From positions 207,995-271,994 of the forward strand of contig NZ_JAFMSY010000004.1 of the NCBI RefSeq assembly GCF_017916455.1: DNA of 64,000 nucleotides, written 5' to 3'. Source of the DNA: Nocardioides xinjiangensis. GTDB taxonomy: Bacteria > Actinomycetota > Actinomycetes > Propionibacteriales > Nocardioidaceae. Made by a program: the position numbers and the translations under genes. Positions 44,489 through 54,854 of the stretch are shown in pieces (the first letter of the stretch is position 1; each line of letters begins with the position of its first letter). Below the pieces are notes generated by a model. It did not search any database. It was not told where the DNA came from and was given only the letters and a program-made list of their open reading frames with translations.

Positions 44489-45694
44489 CTAGCGGACCTC
44501 CGCCACGGACAGGCCCGAGGCGCCGGCGCTGGCGATGCCGACGCGCTGCACCGTGCCGTCGAGCCCGAGCTGGACGACGTAGTAGTCCTCGCCGTGCATC
44601 ACGCGCACCACCAGGGTGCCGTCGTCGGCCCAGGCGATGCGGTCGTCGATGCCCACGATCTGGCGACGCCCCGCAGCCACCTCGAAGTCCACCACCGGCT
44701 CGCCGGTGGCCGCGTCGAGGACCGCCAGCGTCGGCGAGCCGTACTCGCCGCCGGAGGCCACCAGCCCGACGAGGTGCCGGCCGTCCGGGCTGAACGAGGT
44801 GAGGGTGTAGTCGCAGGTGTCCCACATCACGCGGCCGTTGCCGGCCCGGCCGTCGACCACGGCGGAGCACGAGCCCTCGACGGTCGAGCGGGTGACGCCG
44901 GCGACGGCGCCGGTCGCGGGCGAGGCCGCTTCGGCCTGCATCAGGCCCGGCAGCTCGACGGGGGTGTCGCCGTCGGCGACGAAGTCGGTGACGCGGCCGG
45001 TGCCGTCGTTCTGCCGGACGACGACCTCGACCTCGGACACGAAGCCGACGGGCTCGACCCGCTGGTCCTCGGGCCCCGGCGGGAACCTCAGGTAGGTCCA
45101 CTCGACGCCGCCACCGACCTCGGCCATGGCGACCTCCCACCGGGACCCGGTGTACTCGGACCAGGCGACCCTCGTGCCGTCCGGGCTCACGACCAGGCCG
45201 CCGGTCGGACCACCGCGGTCCTCGACCTCGAGGTCGGCCGTGAGGAACTCCAGGGTGCCCCGACCCTCGTCCATCGTCACTCCCACCCAGCCGTCGCGGT
45301 AGGGCGTGAGGGTGTCGAAGACCTCGGGCAGGGTGAGCGTGCCGTCGGAGGTGATGAGGCTCGGGCCGTCGACGTCGACGAGCGGGACCGGCGTCGAGTC
45401 CACCACCTCCGCGCTGCGCGGGTCGATGCGGACCGTCCCGGTGACGGCGGGGGCGGGCGGCTGCGTCGCCGGCGGGACGTCGCTGCGCGGTGCCGGATTC
45501 ACCATGCCGACACCGACCGGCACGGCGACCGCCAGCACGGCGGCGACGGCCGCGCCCGCGGCGGCCGCGCGCCGGCGCCTGATGCGGCGCGCACGCGTGC
45601 GCACGTCGGTCACGGTGAGCGGCGCGCGGTGCAGCGGCGCGGCCGTGCGGTGCAGGGCGTCGTGGACCTGGTCCTCGAGGGGAGTGGGGCTCAT
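44489..45694 (-). CDS. Membrane protein with extracytoplasmic propeller-like domain, sigma-factor partner
   Basis: 401 residues. A cytoplasmic N-terminus of about 40 residues (LEDQVHDALHRTAAPLHRAP) ends in RRIRRRRAA, then one transmembrane helix (about 45-65) and an extracytoplasmic domain made of repeated beta blades (SPDGTRVAWSEYTGSRWEVA, SPDGRHLVGLVASGG). Its ATG overlaps the stop of the SigE-family gene, so it is likely a transmembrane partner or anti-sigma factor. It lacks the zinc-binding HxxxCxxC motif of classical anti-sigma factors. Identity is inference. Confidence 0.65.
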   Translation of the reverse strand: MSPTPLEDQVHDALHRTAAPLHRAPLTVTDVRTRARRIRRRRAAAAGAAVAAVLAVAVPVGVGMVNPAPRSDVPPATQPPAPAVTGTVRIDPRSAEVVDSTPVPLVDVDGPSLITSDGTLTLPEVFDTLTPYRDGWVGVTMDEGRGTLEFLTADLEVEDRGGPTGGLVVSPDGTRVAWSEYTGSRWEVAMAEVGGGVEWTYLRFPPGPEDQRVEPVGFVSEVEVVVRQNDGTGRVTDFVADGDTPVELPGLMQAEAASPATGAVAGVTRSTVEGSCSAVVDGRAGNGRVMWDTCDYTLTSFSPDGRHLVGLVASGGEYGSPTLAVLDAATGEPVVDFEVAAGRRQIVGIDDRIAWADDGTLVVRVMHGEDYYVVQLGLDGTVQRVGIASAGASGLSVAEVR

Positions 45695-46317
45695 CGGGCA
45701 TCGTCTCCGGACTCGTGGGGGTGCAGCGACCGCGGGGCGCGCGCCCGGAGGCCGGCGAGCGCGCGGCTGGCCTGCGACTTCACGGTGCCGACCGAGACGC
45801 CGAGGACGTCGGCGATCTCGGCCTCGCTGAGCTGCTCGTAGTAGCGCAGCACGATCACCGAGCGCTGCTTGGGCGGCAGGGTCTGGACGAACGACCACAG
45901 CGCGCCGCCCATGCCGTCGTCGTAGGTGTCGACGGTGCCGGTCTCGGGCAGCACGTCGGTGCTGTGCTCGCGGCGCTTCCAGGCGCGGCGCCACAGCGAG
46001 TTGTTCTCGTTGACCATGATCCGGCGGACGTAGCCGTCGAGGGCCTCGCGGTCGCGGACCCGGTCCCAGGAGAGGTAGAGCTTGGCGAAGGCGTTCTGGA
46101 GGAGGTCCTCGGCGCCGGCGTGGTCGCCGGCGAGCAGGTACGCCGTCCGGTAGAGGGCGGCCTGGCGTGCCGACATGTACGCCGAGAAGTCGGCGTCCTT
46201 GTCCGCGCGGGAGTCCGCGGTGCCGTCCGCGGTGCCGTGCGCGGTCCTGTCGGACCGCTGGTTCTGCGAGCCCATCTGCTTCTCCGGTCCGCCCTCGATC
46301 AGTGTCATGGACACCAT
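45691..46317 (-). CDS. ECF sigma factor, SigE family
   Basis: 208 residues. Region 2 (FSAYMSARQAALYRTAYLLAGDHAGAEDLLQNAF) and region 4 (LPPKQRSVIVLRYYEQLSEAEIADVLGVSVGTVKSQASRAL) are complete. The helix-turn-helix would read a -35 element. AAGGAGG lies just upstream, and starts at 46317, 46314 or 46308 are all possible; the first 35 residues are poorly structured. Overlaps the membrane-protein gene (ATGA), forming a sigma/partner module like the one at 53.5-55.4 kb. Divergent from the formaldehyde dehydrogenase gene. Confidence 0.9.
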   Translation of the reverse strand: MVSMTLIEGGPEKQMGSQNQRSDRTAHGTADGTADSRADKDADFSAYMSARQAALYRTAYLLAGDHAGAEDLLQNAFAKLYLSWDRVRDREALDGYVRRIMVNENNSLWRRAWKRREHSTDVLPETGTVDTYDDGMGGALWSFVQTLPPKQRSVIVLRYYEQLSEAEIADVLGVSVGTVKSQASRALAGLRARAPRSLHPHESGDDAR

Positions 46318-46458
46318 CCACCTCCTTCCGCCTTGGTGGTCGCTTGCGGGTGGCTTGCGTGCTGGCGTGTCGGATGAGGACGCACCCGGGTCGAGCGGGG
46401 TTGCATCCGTTTGGGAGGCTTCGTCGCACTCGTCCCCGTCGTCGCCCAGGAGGCACCG

Positions 46459-47577
46459 ATGCAGCAGGTCCAGGCCGTGGTCGCGCTCGCCAAGGGCGAG
46501 CCCGTCGAGCTCACCACGATCAACGTCCCCGACCCGGGTCCGGGCGAGGCGGTGGTGCAGGTGCAGGCCTGCGGCGTCTGCCACACCGACCTGCACTACC
46601 GCGAGGGCGGCATCAACGACGACTTCCCGTTCCTGCTCGGCCACGAGGCGGCCGGCATCGTCGAGTCGGTCGGTCCCGACGTCACCGGCCTGGCCCCGGG
46701 CGACTTCGTGGTCCTCAACTGGCGGGCGGTGTGCGGCGACTGCCGCGCGTGCGACCGCGGCGAGCCGTGGTACTGCTTCTCGACCGCCAACGCGACCCAG
46801 CGGATGACGCTCGCGGAGGGGGACCTCGCCGGCACGGAGCTCACCCCGGCGCTCGGCATCGGCGCCTTCGCGGAGAAGACCCTCGTGGCCGCGGGGCAGT
46901 GCACCAAGGTCGATCCGTCGGCCCGTGCCGCCGCCGTCGGGCTCCTGGGGTGCGGGGTGATGGCGGGGCTCGGGGCCGCGATCAACACCGGCGGCGTGGG
47001 CCGCGGGTCCACCGTCGCGGTGATCGGGTGCGGCGGCGTCGGGGCCGCGGCGATCGCCGGGTCGGCGCTGGCCGGGGCGTCGCGGATCATCGCCGTCGAC
47101 ATCGACGACCGCAAGCTCGAGGCGGCGCGCAGGCTGGGGGCCACCCACACGGTCAACTCGTCGGAGGTCGACGCGGTCGCCGCCATCCGCGAGCTCACCC
47201 CGCCGGCCGACGGCACCGGCCACGAGGGCGGGGCCGACGTGGTGATCGACGCGGTCGGCCGACCCGAGACGTGGAAGCAGGCCTTCTACGCCCGCGACCT
47301 CGCCGGCACGGTGGTCCTCGTCGGCGTACCCACGCCGGAGATGAAGGTGCCCGACATCCCGCTCATCGACGTCTTCGGCCGTGGCGGCTCGCTGAAGTCG
47401 TCGTGGTACGGCGACTGCCTGCCCTCGCGCGACTTCCCCATGCTCGTGGACCTCTACCAGCAGGGCCGGCTCGACCTCGACGCCTTCGTGACCGAGGAGA
47501 TCGGCATCGGCGACGTCGAGGCGGCGTTCGAGAAGATGCACCACGGCGACGTGCTGCGATCGGTGGTCGTGCTGTGA
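46459..47577 (+). CDS. mscR: S-(hydroxymethyl)mycothiol dehydrogenase (mycothiol-dependent formaldehyde dehydrogenase)
   Basis: 372 residues, zinc-dependent medium-chain dehydrogenase. Zinc ligands C41 (CGVCHTD) and H62 (GHEAAG), structural-zinc cysteines C92, C95, C98 and C106, and Rossmann [12 protein letters not shown] are present. The sequence closely resembles mycobacterial MscR/AdhE2, which oxidises the formaldehyde-mycothiol adduct and reduces S-nitrosomycothiol. Its presence implies that the cell makes mycothiol. GGAGG precedes the ATG. Overlaps the next gene by 4 bases. Confidence 0.9.
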   Translation: MQQVQAVVALAKGEPVELTTINVPDPGPGEAVVQVQACGVCHTDLHYREGGINDDFPFLLGHEAAGIVESVGPDVTGLAPGDFVVLNWRAVCGDCRACDRGEPWYCFSTANATQRMTLAEGDLAGTELTPALGIGAFAEKTLVAAGQCTKVDPSARAAAVGLLGCGVMAGLGAAINTGGVGRGSTVAVIGCGGVGAAAIAGSALAGASRIIAVDIDDRKLEAARRLGATHTVNSSEVDAVAAIRELTPPADGTGHEGGADVVIDAVGRPETWKQAFYARDLAGTVVLVGVPTPEMKVPDIPLIDVFGRGGSLKSSWYGDCLPSRDFPMLVDLYQQGRLDLDAFVTEEIGIGDVEAAFEKMHHGDVLRSVVVL

Positions 47578-48206
47578 GCGCCGGCGGTGGCCTGCGGGTC
47601 GACCACGCCGTGGTGTCCGGCACCTTCAGCCTCGACGGCCAGACCTTCGACGTCGACAACAACGTCTGGGTCGTCGGCGACGACGAGGAGTGCCTGGTCG
47701 TCGACGCCCCGCACGACGTCGACGCGATCCTGCAGGTCGTCGCCGGGCGCAGGGTGCGGGCGATCGTCTGCACGCACGCGCACGACGACCACGTGCGCGT
47801 CGCGCCGGCGCTGCGGGTCGCCACCGGGGCGCCGATCCTCCTGCACCCCGACGACAGGCCGCTGTGGGAGCTGATCCACGGCGGCGACGAGGAGGGCGCC
47901 GAGCTGTGGGACGTCGACCTGTCCGACGGGCAGGCGCTCACGGTCGGCGGCACCACCGTCACGGTCATCCACACGCCCGGCCACGCCCCGGGAGCGGTGT
48001 GCCTCCACGTGCCCGACCTCGGCTGCGTCTTCACCGGCGACACGCTCTTCGAGGGCGGCCCCGGCGCGACGGGCCGGTCCTACAGCGACGCCGACCTCAT
48101 CAAGGAGTCCATCCGCTCACGCCTGCTCGGGCTCCCCGACGAGACGGTCGTGCACACCGGTCACGGTCCCGACACGACGATCGGCGCGGAGCGGGTCAAC
48201 GTCTGA
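47574..48206 (+). CDS. Metallo-beta-lactamase-fold hydrolase coupled to the mycothiol dehydrogenase
   Basis: 210 residues. The metal motif THAHDDH (H68, H70, D72, H73), [10 protein letters not shown] and [17 protein letters not shown] are in order. In mycobacteria a hydrolase of this type lies beside mscR (Rv2259-Rv2260); a role in hydrolysing S-formyl-mycothiol or a related thioester fits the overlap but is inference. Confidence 0.85.
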   Translation: MSAGGGLRVDHAVVSGTFSLDGQTFDVDNNVWVVGDDEECLVVDAPHDVDAILQVVAGRRVRAIVCTHAHDDHVRVAPALRVATGAPILLHPDDRPLWELIHGGDEEGAELWDVDLSDGQALTVGGTTVTVIHTPGHAPGAVCLHVPDLGCVFTGDTLFEGGPGATGRSYSDADLIKESIRSRLLGLPDETVVHTGHGPDTTIGAERVNV

Positions 48207-48239
48207 GCCCGTCCGTACGGGGCGGCGTCCCGGCCGTGC

Positions 48240-48245
48240 CACCAT
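48240..48245 (+). promoter_or_regulatory. Candidate leaderless -10 box (CACCAT)
   Basis: CACCAT 6 bases before the second of two adjacent GTG codons (48252), which is therefore preferred over the one at 48249. Confidence 0.35.
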
Positions 48246-48251
48246 GACGTG

Positions 48252-50030
48252 GTGCGCCACCGGTCCGCCCCCCTGCTCGCGAGCCTCGTCCTGGTCGCCT
48301 CGACAGGCGCGTGCGACGCCGGCACCGGAGGGGGAGACGGGGAACGTCCGGGCGCCGGTCCGGCGGCCGCCGCACCGACCGTCCCGCCCACGCCGTCCGA
48401 GCGGCTCGGCCTGGGCGTCGGCTGGGGCCCCGACCGAGCGGAGCTCGACCGGGCCGCGCGGATGGTCGGCCGGATGGCGCTGGGCGACCTCGCCGGCCAG
48501 GTCATCGTGGCCGACTGGAGCGGGACCGCCGCGCCGGTGCGGATGGTCCGAGACCTGCACCTCGGCGGCGTCATCGCGTTCTCCTCGAACGTCGCCTCGG
48601 CCGAGCAGGTCGCGGCGGTCAACGCGACGCTGGCGCGGCAGGTCCGCCGGAGGTGGCCGCTGTTCATCGGCGTGGACCAGGAGGGCGGCGTGGTCGAGCG
48701 GCTGCGCGGCGCGGCCACCCGGTTCCCCGCCTTCATGAGCACCGGGGCCGCGGCCGACCCGGCGCTCACCCGGCGGGCGTACGCCGCTGGGGCCAGCGAG
48801 CTGCGCCGCCTCGGGTTCACCGTCGACTTCGCGCCCGACGCGGACGTGACGTCAGGCCCGGACGACCCGACCATCGGGTCGAGGTCCGCGTCGTCGCGTC
48901 CGGCCGACGCGGCCGAGCAGGTCGTCGCCGCGGCGCGGGGGTTCGCCGCCGCCGGCGTGCTGCCGGTCGTCAAGCACTTCCCCGGCCACGGCTCGGTGCC
49001 GGCCGACAGCCACCTCACGCTGCCCGTGCAGGACGGCAGCCTGCGCCGGCTCGAGGCCACCGACCTCGTCCCGTTCCGCAGCGCGGTCGAGGCCGGCCTG
49101 CCCGCGGTGATGGTGGGTCACATCGACGTGCGCGCCGTCGACCCGCGCGTGCCGTCGTCGCTGTCGCGGAAGGTGACCACGGGCCTGCTGCGCGAGGAGC
49201 TGGGGTTCGGGGGCCTCGTCGTCACCGACTCCCTGGAGATGGCCGCTGTCACCCGCGGCCGGGACCCCCGGCGGACGGCGGTGCAGGCGATGCGAGCCGG
49301 GGCGGACGTGCTGCTGATGCCCCCGTCGCCGGCCGTGGCGCGCAGCGCGCTCGTCCGGGCCGTCCGCAGCGGCGCGCTGCCGCGCCGCCGCCTCGAGCAG
49401 GCGGCGGCCCGCCAAGTCGCGCTGCTGAGCCACCTCGCCGCGGTGGAGGCCGCGCCGGGGGGCTCGGCGGCCGAGGCCTCGCGTGCCCTCTCCGCGGCCG
49501 CGGTCACGGTGACCGACGGCAGCTGCTCGGGACGCCTCGTCGGCGACGCGGTCCACCCCTACGGCGACCCCGCCGCCGTCGCTGCCTTCGTGCCTGCGGC
49601 GCAGCGGGCCGGCCTCACCGTGCTGCTGCGCCGCTCGCCGCCGGCCGACCTGGCCGAGGCGCGGCCGAGGCCGGAGCGCCGCGCGAAGGAGCGTCGGCGC
49701 GCCTTCGAGAGGCGGCTCGCGGCCTGGCGCAGGGCTGAGGCCGCTCGGGCGCGACGCCTGGACGCGTGGACCGAGCGCGAGGAGGCCCGCCTCGCGGCAG
49801 GCACCCCGATCGGCTTCACCGGCTTCCGCGACGCCCTCGTCGACGGCACGGTCGCGGTCGCCACCGACACGCCGTGGGTGCTGGGACGGGTCACCGCGCC
49901 CACGCGCATCGCGACGTACGGCGACACCCCGGCCGCGATGGACGTGCTGGTGGAGGTGCTGAGCGGCCGCCGGCGCGCCCCGGGCCGGCTGCCGGTCGAG
50001 GTCCCCGGCGTCGCTCGGGCAGGTTGCTGA
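48252..50030 (+). CDS. Glycoside hydrolase family 3 lipoprotein (beta-N-acetylhexosaminidase, NagZ-like)
   Basis: 592 residues. Lipoprotein signal with STGAC (Cys21), so tethered outside the membrane. The GH3 barrel contains VDQEGGVVERLRG, KHFPGHGSVPADSHLTLP (the His/Asp loop of NagZ-type enzymes) and VVTDSLEMAAV with the nucleophilic Asp. A C-terminal domain of about 190 residues includes an Arg/Ala-rich helical stretch (RPERRAKERRRAFERRLAAW). Probable role is peptidoglycan or GlcNAc-glycan turnover. Convergent with the methyltransferase, with 6 bases between stops. Confidence 0.88.
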   Translation: MRHRSAPLLASLVLVASTGACDAGTGGGDGERPGAGPAAAAPTVPPTPSERLGLGVGWGPDRAELDRAARMVGRMALGDLAGQVIVADWSGTAAPVRMVRDLHLGGVIAFSSNVASAEQVAAVNATLARQVRRRWPLFIGVDQEGGVVERLRGAATRFPAFMSTGAAADPALTRRAYAAGASELRRLGFTVDFAPDADVTSGPDDPTIGSRSASSRPADAAEQVVAAARGFAAAGVLPVVKHFPGHGSVPADSHLTLPVQDGSLRRLEATDLVPFRSAVEAGLPAVMVGHIDVRAVDPRVPSSLSRKVTTGLLREELGFGGLVVTDSLEMAAVTRGRDPRRTAVQAMRAGADVLLMPPSPAVARSALVRAVRSGALPRRRLEQAAARQVALLSHLAAVEAAPGGSAAEASRALSAAAVTVTDGSCSGRLVGDAVHPYGDPAAVAAFVPAAQRAGLTVLLRRSPPADLAEARPRPERRAKERRRAFERRLAAWRRAEAARARRLDAWTEREEARLAAGTPIGFTGFRDALVDGTVAVATDTPWVLGRVTAPTRIATYGDTPAAMDVLVEVLSGRRRAPGRLPVEVPGVARAGC

Positions 50031-50036
50031 CCGGCC

Positions 50037-51227
50037 TCAGAACGGCTCGACCAGCAGGGCCGTGCCCTGGCCCGCGGCGCGGGTCAGCACCAGGGTCGCC
50101 TCGTTGTCGCCCCGCAGCGACAGCCGCTTGCGCAGCTCCTCGGGCACGACCTGGACGCCGCGCTTCTTGATGGTCAGCCGCCCGATGCCGCGCTCGTGCA
50201 GCGCGCTCCTGAGCTGCTTCTCGCGGTAGGGGAGGTGCTCGACGACGCGGTAGCCGCGCGCGAACGGGGTGCGGAACGACGCGTCGCTGGTGACGTAGGC
50301 GATGTGCTCGTCCACGAGCCCACCCCCGACCCCGGCGGCCACGGCCGTCACCAGGCCGGCCCTGATCACCGCGCCGTCGGGCTCGTAGAGGAAGGCGCCG
50401 ACGGGGCGCACCTCGGCGGCGGGATCCCCGGGCGGCGGGGCGTCCTCGTCGGTGAGCGTGGCCAGGCCGCGCTCGCCGATCACGGTGGCGCGGCGGTCGG
50501 TCGTGGCGAGGCGCGGCGACCACAGGACCGCCTCCTTGACCTCGCCGCGGTCGCTGACCCACTCCGCCTCCGCGCCGGCGGGCACCAGGTCGTGCCCGAT
50601 GCCCGGGGCGACCTTGACCAACGCCCGTCGGGTCAGCAGGTCGAGCACCCACGGCCAGGGCGGCGTCCAGCCCTCGACGTCGAAGACCCGTCCCCGGCCG
50701 CCGCGCCGTGCGGGGTCGGCGAACGCGGCGTCGAAGCCGCTGACGTCGACCATGGTCGCGTCACCGGTGTGGACGGCGCCGGCGAGGCCGAGGGCCTCGA
50801 GGTTGGCGCGGGCCATCTCCGCGCGCACGGGGTCACGGTCGACCCCGGCCGCGACCAGCCCGGCGCGCGCGAAGGCGAGCAGGTCGCCGCCGATGCCGCA
50901 GCCGAGGTCGACGACGCTGCCTCCGGGGACGGCCGCGGCCACCCGCGCCGCGCGGTGCTCGGCGACCCGTGCCCGGGTGGCCTGCTCCAGCGCGTCGGGG
51001 GTGAAGAACATCCGGTGCGCGCTGTCGCCGAACTTGCCCACGGCCTTGGCGCGCAGCTGCGCCTGCGTCGTGGCGGCGGCCGCCCTCTCGGCGTCGGGCT
51101 CGGCGCGGCGTACGACCGCGGCGACCCGCACGGGGTCACCGGCGTGCTCCTCCCAGGCCTCGGCCGCGAGGACGAGCAGGCGGGCGCCCTCGGTCGTGCG
51201 CAGCCAGGCGAGCGTCTCGATCTCCAC
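50037..51227 (-). CDS. Class I SAM-dependent methyltransferase with THUMP-like C-terminal domain
   Basis: 396 residues. AAVPGGSVVDLGCGIGGDLLAFA is motif I of the SAM site, and DAAFADPARRGGRGRVFDV corresponds to the catalytic-loop region. The last 90 residues (HIAYVTSDASFRTPFARGYRV, RLTIKKRGVQVVPEELRKRL) form the THUMP-like RNA-binding domain found in this actinobacterial family. An RNA substrate is likely; the modified base is unknown. Starts at a GTG with a CAGGAT box 6 bases upstream. Confidence 0.85.
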   Translation of the reverse strand: MEIETLAWLRTTEGARLLVLAAEAWEEHAGDPVRVAAVVRRAEPDAERAAAATTQAQLRAKAVGKFGDSAHRMFFTPDALEQATRARVAEHRAARVAAAVPGGSVVDLGCGIGGDLLAFARAGLVAAGVDRDPVRAEMARANLEALGLAGAVHTGDATMVDVSGFDAAFADPARRGGRGRVFDVEGWTPPWPWVLDLLTRRALVKVAPGIGHDLVPAGAEAEWVSDRGEVKEAVLWSPRLATTDRRATVIGERGLATLTDEDAPPPGDPAAEVRPVGAFLYEPDGAVIRAGLVTAVAAGVGGGLVDEHIAYVTSDASFRTPFARGYRVVEHLPYREKQLRSALHERGIGRLTIKKRGVQVVPEELRKRLSLRGDNEATLVLTRAAGQGTALLVEPF

Positions 51228-51233
51228 GTGAGC

Positions 51234-51239
51234 ATCCTG
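51234..51239 (-). promoter_or_regulatory. Candidate leaderless -10 box (CAGGAT)
   Basis: CAGGAT on the minus strand, 6 bases before the GTG at 51227. It lies 22 bases from the CIRCE element, so the methyltransferase might also respond to HrcA. Confidence 0.45.
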
Positions 51240-51260
51240 TCAGGCGGTCCCGGACTCCCC

Positions 51261-51289
51261 GCTAGCACTCGCTCGGCCAGAGTGCTAGC
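51261..51289. promoter_or_regulatory. CIRCE operator (HrcA site)
   Basis: GCTAGCACTC, 9 bases, GAGTGCTAGC: a perfect inverted repeat matching the CIRCE consensus TTAGCACTC-N9-GAGTGCTAA except at the outer bases. It controls groES-groEL by HrcA repression; hrcA is not in the window. Confidence 0.95.
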
Positions 51290-51296
51290 GTCTGAT

Positions 51297-51323
51297 CTGG
51301 CACTCTCCCCCTGAGAATGCCAA
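51297..51323. promoter_or_regulatory. Second, imperfect CIRCE-like operator
   Basis: CTGGCACTC, 9 bases, GAATGCCAA. Seven of nine arm positions pair. Its centre is 35 bases from that of the first site. Tandem CIRCE sites before groES are known in actinobacteria. Confidence 0.7.
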
Positions 51324-51440
51324 CGCTCGCGAGCCTGGCACGACCCCCGCGACGGCGTGCCGACCGGACCGCGAGCCCACGTCCTGGAGCCGCCCGGCTC
51401 CTGAAGAGTCTCGTGAAGAGAAAGTGGAGGTTGATCCGAA

Positions 51441-51734
51441 GTGTCGGTCAACATCAAGCCCCTCGAGGACCGCATCGTCGTGCAGACGGTCGAAGCCGAG
51501 CAGACCACCGCCTCCGGTCTGGTCATCCCGGACACCGCGAAGGAGAAGCCCCAGGAGGGCGAGGTCGTGGCGATCGGTCCCGGTCGTGTCGACGACAACG
51601 GCAACCGCGTCCCGATCGACGTCGCGGTGGGTGACAAGGTCATCTACAGCAAGTACGGCGGCACCGAGGTCAAGTACGCGGGCGAGGAGTACCTCATCCT
51701 GTCGGCCCGCGACATCCTCGCCGTCGTCTCCTGA
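51441..51734 (+). CDS. groES: Co-chaperonin GroES
   Basis: 97 residues, normal length. [35 protein letters not shown] includes the mobile loop; [12 protein letters not shown] and the C-terminal [11 protein letters not shown] are typical. It caps GroEL. Starts at GTG with GGAGG 10 bases upstream. Preceded by a 150-base region carrying two CIRCE sites. Confidence 0.98.
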   Translation: MSVNIKPLEDRIVVQTVEAEQTTASGLVIPDTAKEKPQEGEVVAIGPGRVDDNGNRVPIDVAVGDKVIYSKYGGTEVKYAGEEYLILSARDILAVVS

Positions 51735-51744
51735 CGCACCTGGC

Positions 51745-51773
51745 ATCCCGGCTGGCGCAGCGCCAGCCGGGAT
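51745..51773 (+). other. Perfect hairpin between groES and groEL
   Basis: A 13-bp perfect stem (ATCCCGGCTGGCG and its complement) with a 3-base loop begins 10 bases after the groES stop and ends 41 bases before groEL. It could be a partial terminator, an RNA processing site or a stabiliser setting the GroES:GroEL ratio. Confidence 0.7.
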
Positions 51774-51793
51774 CCGTGCACGTCCGGTCCTGA

Positions 51794-53434
<1,641 letters not shown>

Positions 53435-53453
53435 GCGCCCGCACGACCCGCAG

Positions 53454-53484
53454 CAGGCCCGCACCGGACTCCGGTGCGGGCCTG
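53454..53484 (+). terminator. Hairpin terminator of groES-groEL
   Basis: A 14-bp perfect stem (CAGGCCCGCACCGG and its complement) with a 3-base loop, 19 bases past the groEL stop. It may also serve the convergent membrane-protein gene. Confidence 0.8.
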
Positions 53485-53489
53485 TCGCG

Positions 53490-54854
53490 TTACCGGAGGA
53501 TCTCGCTCACGTGCGCCCGGGCGCCGCTGCGGCCGAACACCTCGCTGACCCGCCCCGCGGGCTCGTTCCACAGGAAGAGGTCGCCGGGGGCCGGTCCCTG
53601 CCCGACCGCCCAGGACGAGTGCGCCTCGCTGAGCCGCAGCAGGCGGCCGCCCCCGATGTCGTAGACGTACGTGCCGCCGCTCGCCCGGCCGTACGCCGTC
53701 AGGGTCAGGAAGTCCCCGCCGGCGACCAGCCGGCCGCCGTCGACGCCGTCGTCCTGCACCGTGACGACCTGCTCGCCGTCGGTCGTGACCACCTGCACCC
53801 GGTCGTCGCGGACGCCGTCGCCGTAGGTGCCGCAGTACTGCGACATCGCGATCCGGTCCCCGGCGACGTCGAAGCCCAGCAGGTTGCACCGCTCGCCCAG
53901 CCGCGGGTCGAACGACGTCTCCTCGCCCGTGTCGAGGTCGCGGACGTGGACCCGGCCGGCCGCACCGTTGGAGGAGTCGGTCCACACCAGGGAGTCGCCG
54001 TCGAAGTCGAAGGCCCCGACCCGCAGCCGCTCGTCGCGCACGTCCCCGGCGTCGGTGAGCGACGCCGACCAGAGGTCGAAGGTGTCGCCCTCGGCATCGG
54101 CGTCGTCGGCCTCGCCGCCGGGCCCCGTCGGCCAGCCGCCCTCGGGCACCTTCCCCCGGGTCGCCGGCACCGGGACGTAGAGCCGGCCGTCGGGGCCGAC
54201 CTCGGCACCCCACGGCTCGCTCGCGCGGCGCAGCTCGGGCCACGCCAGGGAGCGCCACCGTCGGTCGGCGCGGTCGAAGACGTGCGCCGTCAGGCCTGCG
54301 GACGGGCCGTCGGTCACGAGGCCGTCGTCCGGGCTCACCAGCACGAGCCGGTCCTCCGACAGCTCCACGGCCCACAGCTGCGCCTGGCCGACGTCGGGAC
54401 GCGGCAGCCAGTCCTTCTCGCCGGTGGCGGGGTCGAGGAGCGCGAAGCGGGGGAACAGCTGGTCCGAGCGCGGGCCGTCGCGGAAGAGCAGGAGCCCGTC
54501 GTCGGTGACGCCGTCGACGTACTGCCCGTTGTCGGCGTCGAGGTCCTCGTTGGCGTACGTCGTGACGTCGCGGTAGTCGGTCCCCTCGACGGCCGGACGG
54601 GACTCGGCCAGGCGGACGGTCGGACCGGCCGGACGCGGGATCCCCGCGGCCTCGAGGTCCTCCGGGGCGGGGTCGACCCACGCGACCGACGCCAGCGCGA
54701 CGACCCCGGCGGTCAGGGCGCCGGCGCCGACCACGCCCGCGCGGCGCAGCCGGACCCGCCGGCGACCCGACCGCAGCACCGCGGGCAGGTCGCCCGGCGC
54801 CTGCGGCGGCGCCGACGACGCGTCCCGCAACAGCTCGCGCAGCTCGTTCACCAT
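53490..54854 (-). CDS. Membrane protein with extracytoplasmic propeller-like domain, partner of second SigE-type sigma factor
   Basis: 454 residues. Cytoplasmic N-terminus of about 40 residues (NELRELLRDASSAPPQAPGDL) with an Arg-rich end, one transmembrane helix (about 42-62), then a beta-rich extracytoplasmic domain with blade-like repeats (RVHVRDLDTGEETSFDPRL, DGDSLVWTDSSNG). Same architecture as the protein at 44489-45694 but little sequence identity. Its start overlaps the end of the sigma-factor gene by 7 bases, so an anti-sigma or sensor role is likely but unproven. Confidence 0.65.
   Translation of the reverse strand: MVNELRELLRDASSAPPQAPGDLPAVLRSGRRRVRLRRAGVVGAGALTAGVVALASVAWVDPAPEDLEAAGIPRPAGPTVRLAESRPAVEGTDYRDVTTYANEDLDADNGQYVDGVTDDGLLLFRDGPRSDQLFPRFALLDPATGEKDWLPRPDVGQAQLWAVELSEDRLVLVSPDDGLVTDGPSAGLTAHVFDRADRRWRSLAWPELRRASEPWGAEVGPDGRLYVPVPATRGKVPEGGWPTGPGGEADDADAEGDTFDLWSASLTDAGDVRDERLRVGAFDFDGDSLVWTDSSNGAAGRVHVRDLDTGEETSFDPRLGERCNLLGFDVAGDRIAMSQYCGTYGDGVRDDRVQVVTTDGEQVVTVQDDGVDGGRLVAGGDFLTLTAYGRASGGTYVYDIGGGRLLRLSEAHSSWAVGQGPAPGDLFLWNEPAGRVSEVFGRSGARAHVSEILR

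Noticed and set aside
42507..45701. One 1064-codon frame that could be read as a single giant protein
   Set aside because: It crosses the stop and start signals of three distinct genes; only the 491 codons from the GTG at 43982 match a plausible protein.
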